Source: Methylomonas methanica MC09 (GTDB lineage Bacteria; Pseudomonadota; Gammaproteobacteria; Methylococcales; Methylomonadaceae). From it: 64,000 nt of DNA. A program made the position numbers and the translations under genes. Where the stretch lies: contig NC_015572.1 of NCBI RefSeq assembly GCF_000214665.1, forward strand, positions 2,542,001 through 2,606,000. Reading direction: 5' to 3'. The notes under the pieces were generated by a model, which saw nothing but the letters and a program-made list of their open reading frames with translations, made no database searches and was not told the DNA's origin. Positions 7,796 to 14,873 of the stretch are shown here, piece after piece. Numbering within the stretch: the stretch's first letter is position 1; each line of letters opens with the position of its first letter.

Positions 7796-9193
7796 TTAAA
7801 AATCCAATATTATGCGAAGCGCTAGAAAGCCGGCGATAAATAATATTATATTGCCAATTGTAATTAAATCAGTAAACCGCGAAAAATCATTAACTACATG
7901 CACGCCTTTAATTGTGCCATAGTCAAACACCGGCAATTCTCCAACACCGGTTAATTGAATGTCTATTAACTGACCAAACTGCGTTTTAATTTGCGCAACT
8001 TTATCGGTATATGCCGTCTTAGCAGCGGTAGTCTCAGAATCAACAACACTATCATCAAATTGAGAGGATGAGCCCGGCGTCAAAGACTCACCGTCCCCCG
8101 CCTTAAACGACTGAAGAGTAGATTCTTTAGCACACTCTGGGCATGTACCCATATCTTCGCCAGTTCCATTGCCATCGGGCGCTTGACCTTGTATGGCCTT
8201 GAGCGCATCGGCAACCGCCTTACCAGCAGCTAACGCGGCGGATTCAGCAGCATTTTCAGCACGACCGGGCGGATAACTCGGGGTAATTTCATCACGAGCC
8301 GCAGCGGCTTCGGCTGCATAGCCTTGCGTTGTTTGAGCGCTGGCGGCAGCATTAGCAGCCTGAGCGGCAGCTGCAGCGGCTTGAGTCGCGGCAGTCGCGG
8401 CAGCGCTTAGAGCTTCCATGGTAGGATTAGAATTAGCAGCACTTTGCGCGGCCTCGTTATTCTGTTGAGCAGCCTGAGCGGCGGCCTGCTTGGCCGAGCT
8501 GGCGGCAAGGGCGTCATTCTTGGCATTGTCAGCCGTTTGAGCACTGGCGGTGGCTTCGGTTTTCTTAACGGGCGTAACAACGGCTTGACGGGCGTTATTC
8601 GCGTCGATATCGACTTGATTGTTCGAACAAATGTCGGTCGATTTTTGGCAATCGGAAAGAGGGGCGCAATACTTCGGATTGCCACCGATGCAAATAGATA
8701 TCGTGCCGGTGTATTCCATACATGAACCGCTTTCAACATCGAAAAAGGATGCCTCATATTGTGGGTTATTTGTCCAGCAATTCGGAACAGCTACGCACAA
8801 ATTGGAGAAATTTCTATATTGACCAGACGGGCAATTCTGAACAATTGGAACAACACAAACACCATTTTCATAAACCTGACCAGACGGACAAGAACACAGG
8901 CCATCACCGGGAATATTACGAGTCTGGCCAGACGGACAACTAACAACGGCAGAACCGCAATATTTATAATTAACGGCACTACCGGCAGGATAATAAAAGT
9001 TTGAACTAGAGCCGTCCGAACAAATGCCGACGCCATCATTATTAATGCTGCGATAATAACAATTTGACGTTATGTTATTAGCAGATTGACACGCAGCCAA
9101 AGCAGTATTCATCGAGGAAAACCAAGAATCCGAATACGCCTGACTAGAGAATAAAAAAAACCAGATAAAAAATAGCTTAGCGACTACCGACAT
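7796..9193 (-). CDS. pIII-like adsorption (minor coat) protein
   Basis: 465 residues: signal peptide (MSVVAKLFFIWFFLFSSQAYS), a cysteine-rich head with three CPSGQ repeats in the first 130 residues, a long alanine/glutamine-rich linker (about residues 190-310) and a C-terminal transmembrane anchor (LITIGNIILFIAGFLALRI). This architecture is that of inovirus pIII proteins, which bind pilus and Tol receptors and anchor in the inner membrane before assembly. It lies between the coat gene and the DUF2523 gene. The alanine-rich linker probably forms a helix or coiled coil. Confidence 0.82.
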   Translation of the reverse strand: MSVVAKLFFIWFFLFSSQAYSDSWFSSMNTALAACQSANNITSNCYYRSINNDGVGICSDGSSSNFYYPAGSAVNYKYCGSAVVSCPSGQTRNIPGDGLCSCPSGQVYENGVCVVPIVQNCPSGQYRNFSNLCVAVPNCWTNNPQYEASFFDVESGSCMEYTGTISICIGGNPKYCAPLSDCQKSTDICSNNQVDIDANNARQAVVTPVKKTEATASAQTADNAKNDALAASSAKQAAAQAAQQNNEAAQSAANSNPTMEALSAAATAATQAAAAAAQAANAAASAQTTQGYAAEAAAARDEITPSYPPGRAENAAESAALAAGKAVADALKAIQGQAPDGNGTGEDMGTCPECAKESTLQSFKAGDGESLTPGSSSQFDDSVVDSETTAAKTAYTDKVAQIKTQFGQLIDIQLTGVGELPVFDYGTIKGVHVVNDFSRFTDLITIGNIILFIAGFLALRIILDF

Positions 9194-9251
9194 CGAGACC
9201 TACCAAAAAGGCAAAAACCAAAATAGAAGCAAGAATGACGGTAGTCAACAT
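9177..9251 (-). CDS. Very small hydrophobic phage protein (pVII/pIX-like)
   Basis: A 24-residue ORF, MLTTVILASILVFAFLVGLD followed by VGSR, lies between the major coat and adsorption genes. Its stop overlaps the start of the adsorption gene by 17 bases in another frame. One transmembrane helix with a short polar tail, and this exact position, fit the small tip proteins pVII/pIX of filamentous phages. Too short for ordinary gene finders; no clear ribosome site, so translational coupling would be needed. Confidence 0.5.
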   Translation of the reverse strand: MLTTVILASILVFAFLVGLDVGSR

Positions 9252-9262
9252 AGACGCCGGCC

Positions 9263-9493
9263 TTATTTGCGCAGCATTGAGACTACAAAACCGATACCAG
9301 TCACAACAGCCACCATTGCAATGACACCAGACGCGGCCAAACCGAGATTGACGCTACCGCTGCTAAACGCGGCGGTAATATCCTCAGCAACGGTAGCATT
9401 GGCAGAACCAACGCCTAAAGCAGTCAGCAGGACAACGGGAGCGGCAACACGAGATGCCAGAGCTTTGGTTTTTTCTTTAACAGATTGATACAT
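9263..9493 (-). CDS. Major coat protein (pVIII-like)
   Basis: 76 residues with a long signal peptide (charged start, APVVLLTALGVGSANA) and a mature protein of about 43 residues: acidic N-terminus (TVAEDITAAF), one hydrophobic helix (GVIAMVAVVTGIGFVVSML) and a basic end RK. That is the classic pVIII layout, with the basic tail facing phage DNA. The ribosome site GGAG lies just upstream (plus-strand CTCC at 9501-9504). Confidence 0.9.
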   Translation of the reverse strand: MYQSVKEKTKALASRVAAPVVLLTALGVGSANATVAEDITAAFSSGSVNLGLAASGVIAMVAVVTGIGFVVSMLRK

Positions 9494-9537
9494 GGATTTT
9501 CTCCAAAAGTTTTAAAAATGGCGGCGAATGCCACCGA

Positions 9538-9687
9538 TCAAGTCCGGCGCATCAATGCGATGATTACGCCGGTTCCGTGGCCTAGGGCATAGGCAACTAG
9601 GGAACCGCCAACGATAATTTCAAATGTCGAAAGATCGAAGGCGAGAAACTGAGTCAATAACGCTTCGAGAGCGCTGGTGTCACACAT
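9538..9687 (-). CDS. Small single-helix phage membrane protein
   Basis: A 49-residue ORF beginning MCDTSALEALLTQF with one membrane helix (IIVGGSLVAYALGHGTGVII) and a basic end MRRT. Its ATG follows the stop of the upstream gene without a gap, so coupling is likely. Small membrane proteins at this place, between the ssDNA-binding and major coat genes, are common in inoviruses and may be minor coat proteins. Confidence 0.65.
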   Translation of the reverse strand: MCDTSALEALLTQFLAFDLSTFEIIVGGSLVAYALGHGTGVIIALMRRT

Positions 9688-10104
9688 CTATTTTTTTGTG
9701 CCGAATACAACCGTCGGTTTATCCGACGACTTATCTCCAACAGCCAAATCATCGTTTGATGAATGATCGGGCAGCTTTTCTTCAACAACTGAACCGGTAG
9801 AAATAGGACTTTCGTCATCGTAAAGCAATTCGAATTTAGCGATAACATCCGGATCTTTGAATATGTTGCCCTCCTGGATTGAAACGTACGGATTACCGTT
9901 AAACTCACCGCGACGAACGGGAATCATTAATATATTGCCTTTATTACTGACAATACGTTGAAGCCTAGCGGCATCGAGTTTCGATAAATTCAAACTCACT
10001 GTTTCGGGCTGAACGGTTTGGCAAATTGCACTTTTTACAATTTCGCCCCCATCCAATTTACGTTCTCTGATGTCTTTAACTAAAAGCGGTAAATATTCGG
10101 CCAT
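9688..10104 (-). CDS. Probable phage ssDNA-binding protein (pV-like)
   Basis: 138 residues with a beta-rich first two-thirds (LMIPVRRGEFNGNPYVSI) and an acidic, disordered tail (YDDESPISTGSVVEE...). It stands between rep and the coat genes, where inoviruses place the single-stranded DNA-binding protein that covers progeny strands before packaging. The acidic tail also fits ssDNA-binding proteins. No diagnostic motif was recognised, so the call is mostly from position and fold-like composition. Confidence 0.6.
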   Translation of the reverse strand: MAEYLPLLVKDIRERKLDGGEIVKSAICQTVQPETVSLNLSKLDAARLQRIVSNKGNILMIPVRRGEFNGNPYVSIQEGNIFKDPDVIAKFELLYDDESPISTGSVVEEKLPDHSSNDDLAVGDKSSDKPTVVFGTKK

Positions 10105-10123
10105 GATGATTCCTTAATAGTAA

Positions 10124-11266
10124 TTAGGCGACAAGTCGCAAATGGTTTGGGTGTTTATAAAAATCAGGCGCTTTAAGCGGCTGTTTGTGTATTTCAGTAA
10201 CTTCTTTAACGATAACCGGCGAAAAAACCAAAAGATTGCAAGGCTTTAATATGTCAATTCCTATTTTGCGCAATCTGGCGCGATGGGTCTGGACTTGCGA
10301 TTTTTTAGGATCAAACGTTTGTCCATTCATCCAGTTAAGGGCATAAAGGGCGGTAATATTTGCAGCGCGGGTATTATCTACAATGCCCTCATTGATAAGT
10401 GTTTCTGATATGGTGTTAATGTTCATGCTAGACACCTGCATTTTATGATCGAGATTTAAAAAATCAGTATGTAAAGTTTCTAAAATTGAATAATCGGATA
10501 AACCGTAAAATTGTAAATTATGTCTATTTAAAAAAGGGGCGTTTAGTTTCTGTTCGAAACGCGCAACGCCATGCGATTCGCAGTATTGTTGTAACTGCTG
10601 AATATATTGATATTCGGGCGACTTTTCGCCGTACTTACGTTTGATATTAGGCAACGTTTTAAACTTCATTTCATGGCCTTTATCGTAGACACTCGGGTAC
10701 AGCTCCCGAGCATTACCTTGCTTAGACAACCAATCGACGGTTTTACCGTCTGCGTGGAGCCTTGGCACACTATGCCGATAAGGCAGCATCGAGATAGCCT
10801 TTAAGTAACTATCAATACAGCCACCAGGGCCGACACTGATATTCGAAGTAATGTGCAAGGTAGTAAGCACCACACCATTCGCAACGGGCACGAGCTTAAT
10901 AGAGCCGTTCGCTTGCTCTTTCTGGATAAAACCGATCTTGGTGCAAGGGGTAAACAAAGGCAGACCCAGAGACGCAAGAATCTGGTTATAAACGGCTAAG
11001 CATTGGTCGATAGTCTGGAATCCAAACAAATTATCTAGGCGATTAAACCGGGATGGATTACCAGAAACGACAATCCGGCGACCTTTTACGTGCACTTGTA
11101 TCGATGTCGAATAACTGCCCTCATGGTGTATGCGGTTTTGACGCGGCGTTTTTAATTGGTCTTCTTCGGGAGCGGTGAAATCTATAAAGCAATAGCCATC
11201 ATCTGCAATGATCGGTAAATCGAAGTCAAAATCCTGATAACACGAAAGCCAATCGAAAAACATCAT
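10124..11266 (-). CDS. Phage replication initiation protein (Rep, pII-like)
   Basis: 380 residues from the start MMFFDWLSCYQDFD, a beginning typical of the Cri/X-type replication proteins of Xanthomonas- and Vibrio-type inoviruses. The upstream-extended frame would overlap the preceding gene by 62 bases, so the ATG at 11266, one base after that gene's stop, is preferred. These proteins nick the plus-strand origin for rolling-circle replication. Tyrosines in the middle part (for example SDYSILETLH, YPSVYDKG) are candidate active residues, but I cannot assign them. Confidence 0.78.
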   Translation of the reverse strand: MMFFDWLSCYQDFDFDLPIIADDGYCFIDFTAPEEDQLKTPRQNRIHHEGSYSTSIQVHVKGRRIVVSGNPSRFNRLDNLFGFQTIDQCLAVYNQILASLGLPLFTPCTKIGFIQKEQANGSIKLVPVANGVVLTTLHITSNISVGPGGCIDSYLKAISMLPYRHSVPRLHADGKTVDWLSKQGNARELYPSVYDKGHEMKFKTLPNIKRKYGEKSPEYQYIQQLQQYCESHGVARFEQKLNAPFLNRHNLQFYGLSDYSILETLHTDFLNLDHKMQVSSMNINTISETLINEGIVDNTRAANITALYALNWMNGQTFDPKKSQVQTHRARLRKIGIDILKPCNLLVFSPVIVKEVTEIHKQPLKAPDFYKHPNHLRLVA

Positions 11267-11267
11267 G

Positions 11268-11774
11268 TCAATAACCCAGCAGGTAATAAACCGGAGAACC
11301 GGGAAAAAAACCGGGGCGGGTGCGATCATTGAGCAGCCAGCGCTGTTTTACTGAACGGGTGTGACGGCGGATAAAGCCGAATCTGACTAGGCCAAATTGG
11401 GCATTCAGAGAAACGGCGCGAATTGTTTTGACTTCGGCGATCGATACGGGCTTTGTCAGAGTATCAGCAGTAAATGTACCGGTCTTGATCTTATGACGAG
11501 TTACGAAGGCGCGGGGGCTTTCGACTTGAGCGGGGGTGGCTCCAGTTTTTAACGGCTTATCACGACCGGCAAAAAAAGAGCCGAAGAGCAGCGCTTGCTT
11601 TTGTTCTTCGGCCAAGGGCGCAAAAAGCTCAACCGGTAAACCATCATCAGACGACAACTGAGACTCTAACGCTTCAATTTGTGGGCGGTATTTAATGACC
11701 ACTTGAGCGAAGGCGGATTCTAAGGGCTGGAAGGTCATACCCAGACCAGGGGCGGCTTGAGTAACTTGAATCAT
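11268..11774 (-). CDS. Phage protein of unknown function
   Basis: 168 residues with no recognised domain, signal or membrane segment. The middle is charged, and the C-terminal half is basic (RFGFIRRHTRSVKQRWLL), which might bind nucleic acid. Its start ATGA overlaps the stop of the tiny ORF upstream, and its stop sits one base before the Rep start, so it belongs to the replication operon. Confidence 0.6.
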   Translation of the reverse strand: MIQVTQAAPGLGMTFQPLESAFAQVVIKYRPQIEALESQLSSDDGLPVELFAPLAEEQKQALLFGSFFAGRDKPLKTGATPAQVESPRAFVTRHKIKTGTFTADTLTKPVSIAEVKTIRAVSLNAQFGLVRFGFIRRHTRSVKQRWLLNDRTRPGFFPGSPVYYLLGY

Positions 11775-11908
11775 ATAGAGCCCCTATTACGAAGAGTTTC
11801 TATAAAATGCCAACCCGCCTTAGAAAGAAAATAAACCGCTAACGCTTGAGTTGGCGACAAATAGAACAAAGTGCCGAAATGGAAAATGTAAAGAAACACC
11901 TTAACCAT
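11771..11908 (-). CDS. 45-residue phage membrane protein
   Basis: MVKVFLYIFHFGTLFYLSPT and a further 25 residues. The ATG follows the preceding stop codon directly and its own TGA overlaps the next ATG, so it is enclosed in a string of coupled genes, which supports translation. The N-terminal half is hydrophobic. Function unknown. Confidence 0.6.
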   Translation of the reverse strand: MVKVFLYIFHFGTLFYLSPTQALAVYFLSKAGWHFIETLRNRGSI

Positions 11909-12157
11909 TTAAACGGTCCAATCTACTTGCTGAAAAACGCCGGCGCCGGCGGACGGCTGGTCAAATTTAAGCTTAGCGTTACGAATCCGCTCATCGTTTC
12001 GTAACACTAAGGCTTTCAAAGCGGCGCTTTGTCTTTGGCGTTGATAGCCATTCTTGACTAGGCGATAGTGAGCCTGACGGCATGAATTCAAACAGAATTC
12101 ACGAACGCGGCCAGTGGCCGCTTTTTCGATGGGCGAATTACAATATTTGCAGTTCAT
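11909..12157 (-). CDS. Small zinc-finger-like phage protein
   Basis: 82 residues from MNCKYC; this ATG overlaps the stop of the upstream gene (ATGA) and is preferred over the longer frame. The N-terminus has CKYC and CLNSC, spaced like a zinc knuckle, followed by arginine-rich helices (RQAHYRLVKNGYQRQRQ). This resembles small plasmid and phage zinc-finger proteins. It may bind DNA or regulate rep. Confidence 0.6.
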   Translation of the reverse strand: MNCKYCNSPIEKAATGRVREFCLNSCRQAHYRLVKNGYQRQRQSAALKALVLRNDERIRNAKLKFDQPSAGAGVFQQVDWTV

Positions 12158-12618
12158 AGAGTCCCCGCTTGCCATGCACGGGCAAAATAAACACCAACCA
12201 AATGATCATGACGCGGGCGGCATGCGTCACACTGGCAGAAGTCGTTAACGAAAAAATAATCGGCTTGGCATTCTTGGTTGCCCCCCTGCCCTGCTGACTC
12301 ATGTCGTTGGGTAGGGTCAGAGACCTGCAACGTATCAAGATCAACTACAACCGGCGCGCCAGCAGGGAGGCGCTCAGAGTCGCCGGAATTCATTAAAATC
12401 TGTTCGTAAACAAAGTTTGTAATTTCTTTTCGTCTAAGGTAACGAAAATAAGCGCGTTCTTTGATAGCAAAGAGGCGTTGTTCTTCAGGTGTGATGTTTG
12501 AAGAAGAAAAAGCAATTTTTTGCCAAGCATTAGACAATGATCTAAACAAGCGGGCGGCTTGAGATTCCATTGAAATCGCTTGAGCGTGTGAGGATTTCGC
12601 TAGGTCTGAACGTTTCAT
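12154..12618 (-). CDS. Phage hypothetical protein, cysteine-containing tail
   Basis: 154 residues: a helical, charged N-terminal half (ITPEEQRLFAIKERAYFRYL) and a C-terminal segment with four cysteines (ECQADYF, CQCDACR). It is preceded by GGAGCTCAGACC, a sequence duplicated before the small ORF upstream. Overlaps the next gene by four bases. Family not recognised. Confidence 0.55.
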   Translation of the reverse strand: MKRSDLAKSSHAQAISMESQAARLFRSLSNAWQKIAFSSSNITPEEQRLFAIKERAYFRYLRRKEITNFVYEQILMNSGDSERLPAGAPVVVDLDTLQVSDPTQRHESAGQGGNQECQADYFFVNDFCQCDACRPRHDHLVGVYFARAWQAGTL

Positions 12619-12752
12619 GGTCTGAGCTCCTATCTATCAATTGAATAGAGAAACAGGGAAACAGCCGCAGAAAAACAAAAACCTAATAGAAAACCGATAA
12701 CGTGATCATTAGATACAACAATATGAAAATCATAAATCATGGTCTGAGCTCC
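12616..12752 (-). repeat. Duplicated 15-base ribosome-site/start module
   Basis: The 15 bases GGAGCTCAGACCATG (minus strand) occur at 12752-12738 and at 12630-12616, each giving ribosome site plus start codon for consecutive genes. The duplication suggests that the small ORF arose by, or was inserted with, a copied translation start. Confidence 0.75.
12630..12740 (-). CDS. 36-residue phage membrane protein
   Basis: MIYDFHIVVSNDHV followed by a hydrophobic helix (GFLLGFCFSAAVSLFLYS) and IDR. It has a strong ribosome site, GGAGCTCAGACC directly before the ATG, and its stop lies inside the identical ribosome site of the next gene. It is probably the first gene of the minus-strand phage operon. 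Confidence 0.6.
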   Translation of the reverse strand: MIYDFHIVVSNDHVIGFLLGFCFSAAVSLFLYSIDR

Positions 12753-12769
12753 ATGGTGAGGATGAAAAG

Positions 12770-12788
12770 CGTTAGTTCGTAACTAACG
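12770..12788. promoter_or_regulatory. Palindromic operator between divergent phage genes
   Basis: Perfect 8-bp arms CGTTAGTT/AACTAACG with a 3-base spacer, in the 115-base gap between the minus-strand phage operon and the plus-strand regulator genes. A further partial copy (GACTAAC...GGTTAAC) follows at about 12799-12814. It is a natural binding site for the phage repressor, perhaps the HTH protein at 13061. Confidence 0.6.
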
Positions 12789-12855
12789 TCAGATACAGAC
12801 TAACACTGGTTAACCAAGACCGTCAAGAGTAAACTGACAAAAAAAAGGAGGAAAA

Positions 12856-13050
12856 ATGGGATTAGATGACCGAGACTGGTACAGGAACGAGAAAAAAGGA
12901 CTTAACACTAGAGTTCTAGATCATATGGATTTAAGAAACTATGAAATAAAACCAATTAAAAAAAGAAATAAAGTTATTAAATTATTGATACAAATACTAG
13001 TAATAGTATTCACAATAATAACTATATTCTCACTAATAGGTAAAAGATAA
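12856..13050 (+). CDS. Small AT-rich phage membrane protein
   Basis: 64 residues: a charged N-terminus (MGLDDRDWYRNEKKG), a basic stretch (KPIKKRNKV) and a C-terminal membrane helix (LIQILVIVFTIITIFSLIG). An AAAGGAGG ribosome site precedes the ATG. Codon use is much more AT-rich than the neighbours. It is the first plus-strand gene after the operator region and probably co-transcribed with the HTH gene 10 bases downstream. Confidence 0.6.
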   Translation: MGLDDRDWYRNEKKGLNTRVLDHMDLRNYEIKPIKKRNKVIKLLIQILVIVFTIITIFSLIGKR

Positions 13051-13060
13051 GGAAAAACAA

Positions 13061-13417
13061 ATGAAAGAAATAAGCGAATATTTTGAAGAGTTAAAAATAA
13101 AACTCGGATCAGATTACGCAGTAGCAAAAGCACTAGGAATAACAAGACAATCAGTATGCATAATAAAAAAAGGTGGAGGCGTAAAAGATGAAACCGCTAT
13201 AAAAGCAGCTGAACTATTAGAACTTGATCCAGGAGAAGTATTATTAGCAGCTGCCATGGCGAGAAGCGAAGGCGCTGTAAGGTCAGCTTGGGAAAGCGTT
13301 TCAAAGCGGGCAGGAATAGCGGCAAGCTTAGCGCTTGCCGTGGTGATGACTTCCGGTTTTTCAACAGGCAATACAGAGGCATCGACTGTCAATAATATAC
13401 ATTATGCGAAGTTATAG
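13061..13417 (+). CDS. Inovirus HTH regulator with membrane tail, ends inside attR
   Basis: 118 residues. An N-terminal Cro-like HTH (DYAVAKALGITRQSVCIIKK) is followed by KAAELLELDPGEVLLAAAMA, the layout of the DUF3693 phage proteins, and by a hydrophobic segment (GIAASLALAVVMTSGF). The last residues, NNIHYAKL, are encoded by the attR core, and the stop comes from host DNA just outside it. In the circular phage the frame would run on into the sequence after attL to a stop at 4286-4288. The C-terminus therefore differs between the integrated and free states. It is probably the regulator acting at the divergent operator. Confidence 0.75.
   Translation: MKEISEYFEELKIKLGSDYAVAKALGITRQSVCIIKKGGGVKDETAIKAAELLELDPGEVLLAAAMARSEGAVRSAWESVSKRAGIAASLALAVVMTSGFSTGNTEASTVNNIHYAKL
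13385..13412 (-). other. Prophage attR, hybrid dif site
   Basis: Central TATACA and XerC arm TTATGCGAAGT are identical to attL. The XerD arm (ACTGTCAATAA) keeps only the inner bases and five or so of eleven matches. This fits a phage attP with a poor XerD arm joined by XerC-first exchange to the host XerC arm, as in CTXphi-type integration. Confidence 0.85.
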
Positions 13418-13493
13418 GTTGTGGCTTATGGCGTATTTTCTAGCGTCTCGAGGCCTTGCCGCTCCTGTAAACTCGAGATTCATGACAAGCCTT

Positions 13494-14873
13494 TTAAATG
13501 ACGCGGGAAAACTGCTGCTGCTTTTGCGCCAGATATTTATCGAACACCATGCAAATGTTTCGAATCAACAAGCGGCCCGCAGGTTGAACTTTGATGCCGG
13601 CGTCATCCATACTGATCAGACCGTCGTTTTGCATGATTTGAAGATTATTCAATTCGGCACCAAAATAATCCGCAAACACGATATTGAACTGTTTTTCGAT
13701 GTTGCTGAAGGTTAAATCGAAATGGCAAATCAATTGCGTGATTACCGCGCCGCGTAAATGATCGTCGTCATCCAGTTCCACGCCTTTAAACACCGGCAAG
13801 CGTCCCGCCGATAGTGCCAGATCGTATTGCTCCAGTTCCTTGTGGTTTTGCATATAGGCGTCGCCGACCCGGCCTATGGACGTCACGCCCAGTCCCACCA
13901 AATCGCAATCCGAATGTGTCGAATACCCCTGGAAGTTACGGTATAGTTTGCCTTCGCGCTGCGCTACCGCCAACTCGTCGTCCGGTTTGGCGAAATGGTC
14001 CATACCGATATATACATAGCCGGCGTCGGTCAGTTTCTGACCCACCATTTGCAATATTTCCAGTTTTACCGCAGGACTGGGCAAATCGGCCTCGTTGATT
14101 TGACGTTGGGTTTTAAAGCGGCTGGGCATGTGCGCGTAATTGAAGATCGAAAAACGATCCGGCGCATACACCAATATTTGCTCCAGGGTTCTGGCGAAAG
14201 TCTCCGAAGTTTGCAGCGGCAGGCCGTAAATCAAGTCGATATTGGTCGAACGAAAGCCTTCCTTCCGCGCCGATTCCAGTACGGCAAAGGTTTGCTCTCT
14301 GCTTTGCAAGCGGTTGACGGCTTTTTGCACGTCGGGATCGAAGTCCTGCAGACCCAGGCTGATGCGGTTGAAACCGAGTTCACGCAGCTGGGCGATGGTT
14401 TTGTCGTCGGTTTCACGCGGATCGACTTCAATGGAATATTCGCCGCTATCGTCGTCGTGTAAATTGAAATACTCGCGGGTGGTGTCCATCAACCGCTTCA
14501 TCTGTTCGTAACTTAAAAATGTCGGTGTACCGCCTCCCCAGTGTAGCTGATTCACCTTGCGGTTTTTATCGAACAAAGCGCCCTGCAGGGTGATTTCCTT
14601 ACACAAATTATCCAGATACGGTGCCGTATGGGCACGATTTTTGGTGACGATTTTGTTGCACGCGCAGTAAAAACATACGGTGTCGCAGAATGGAAGATGG
14701 AAATACAGCGACAGCGGACCGCCAGCGGTGTTGGACTTGTCTATGTGCTGGCGATATTCGGCTTCGCCGAAAGCCTCGTGTAACTCTAACGCGGTAGGAT
14801 ACGAGGTATAACGTGGACCGGATTTGTCGTAGCGTTTGATCAGATCCAGGTCAAATTCGATTGATTGATCCAT
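13494..14873 (-). CDS. hemN: Oxygen-independent coproporphyrinogen III oxidase
   Basis: A 459-residue radical SAM enzyme converting coproporphyrinogen III to protoporphyrinogen IX without oxygen. It has the HemN cluster motif CDTVCFYCAC (CxxxCxxC plus the fourth cysteine), the LHWGGGTPTFL segment, the SAM-related EVDPRETD and ISLGLQDF motifs and a normal length. Its ATG overlaps the ccmI stop (TAATG), so it is coupled to the ccm operon, joining heme synthesis to heme attachment. It is the first intact host gene to the right of attR. Confidence 0.95.
   Translation of the reverse strand: MDQSIEFDLDLIKRYDKSGPRYTSYPTALELHEAFGEAEYRQHIDKSNTAGGPLSLYFHLPFCDTVCFYCACNKIVTKNRAHTAPYLDNLCKEITLQGALFDKNRKVNQLHWGGGTPTFLSYEQMKRLMDTTREYFNLHDDDSGEYSIEVDPRETDDKTIAQLRELGFNRISLGLQDFDPDVQKAVNRLQSREQTFAVLESARKEGFRSTNIDLIYGLPLQTSETFARTLEQILVYAPDRFSIFNYAHMPSRFKTQRQINEADLPSPAVKLEILQMVGQKLTDAGYVYIGMDHFAKPDDELAVAQREGKLYRNFQGYSTHSDCDLVGLGVTSIGRVGDAYMQNHKELEQYDLALSAGRLPVFKGVELDDDDHLRGAVITQLICHFDLTFSNIEKQFNIVFADYFGAELNNLQIMQNDGLISMDDAGIKVQPAGRLLIRNICMVFDKYLAQKQQQFSRVI

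Larger units (their letters stand above)
4148..13412. mobile_element. Filamentous prophage (inovirus) integrated at dif
   Basis: The element runs from attL (4148-4175) to attR (13385-13412), about 9.2 kb. It has the inovirus module order on the minus strand: Rep, probable ssDNA-binding protein, small membrane protein, major coat protein, small hydrophobic protein, cysteine-rich adsorption protein, DUF2523-type protein, Zot. A divergent regulatory part follows on the plus strand. It encodes no integrase, relaxase or secretin, which fits phages of the CTXphi type that use host XerCD to integrate at dif and host secretins to exit. All expected structural genes look intact, so it may be inducible. 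Two extra plus-strand genes (4237, 4694) lie at the left end. Confidence 0.92.

Noticed and set aside
8200..8560. Apparent DNA repeat in the adsorption protein gene
   Set aside because: It is codon-level low complexity from the alanine/glutamine-rich linker, not a tandem repeat of fixed unit.
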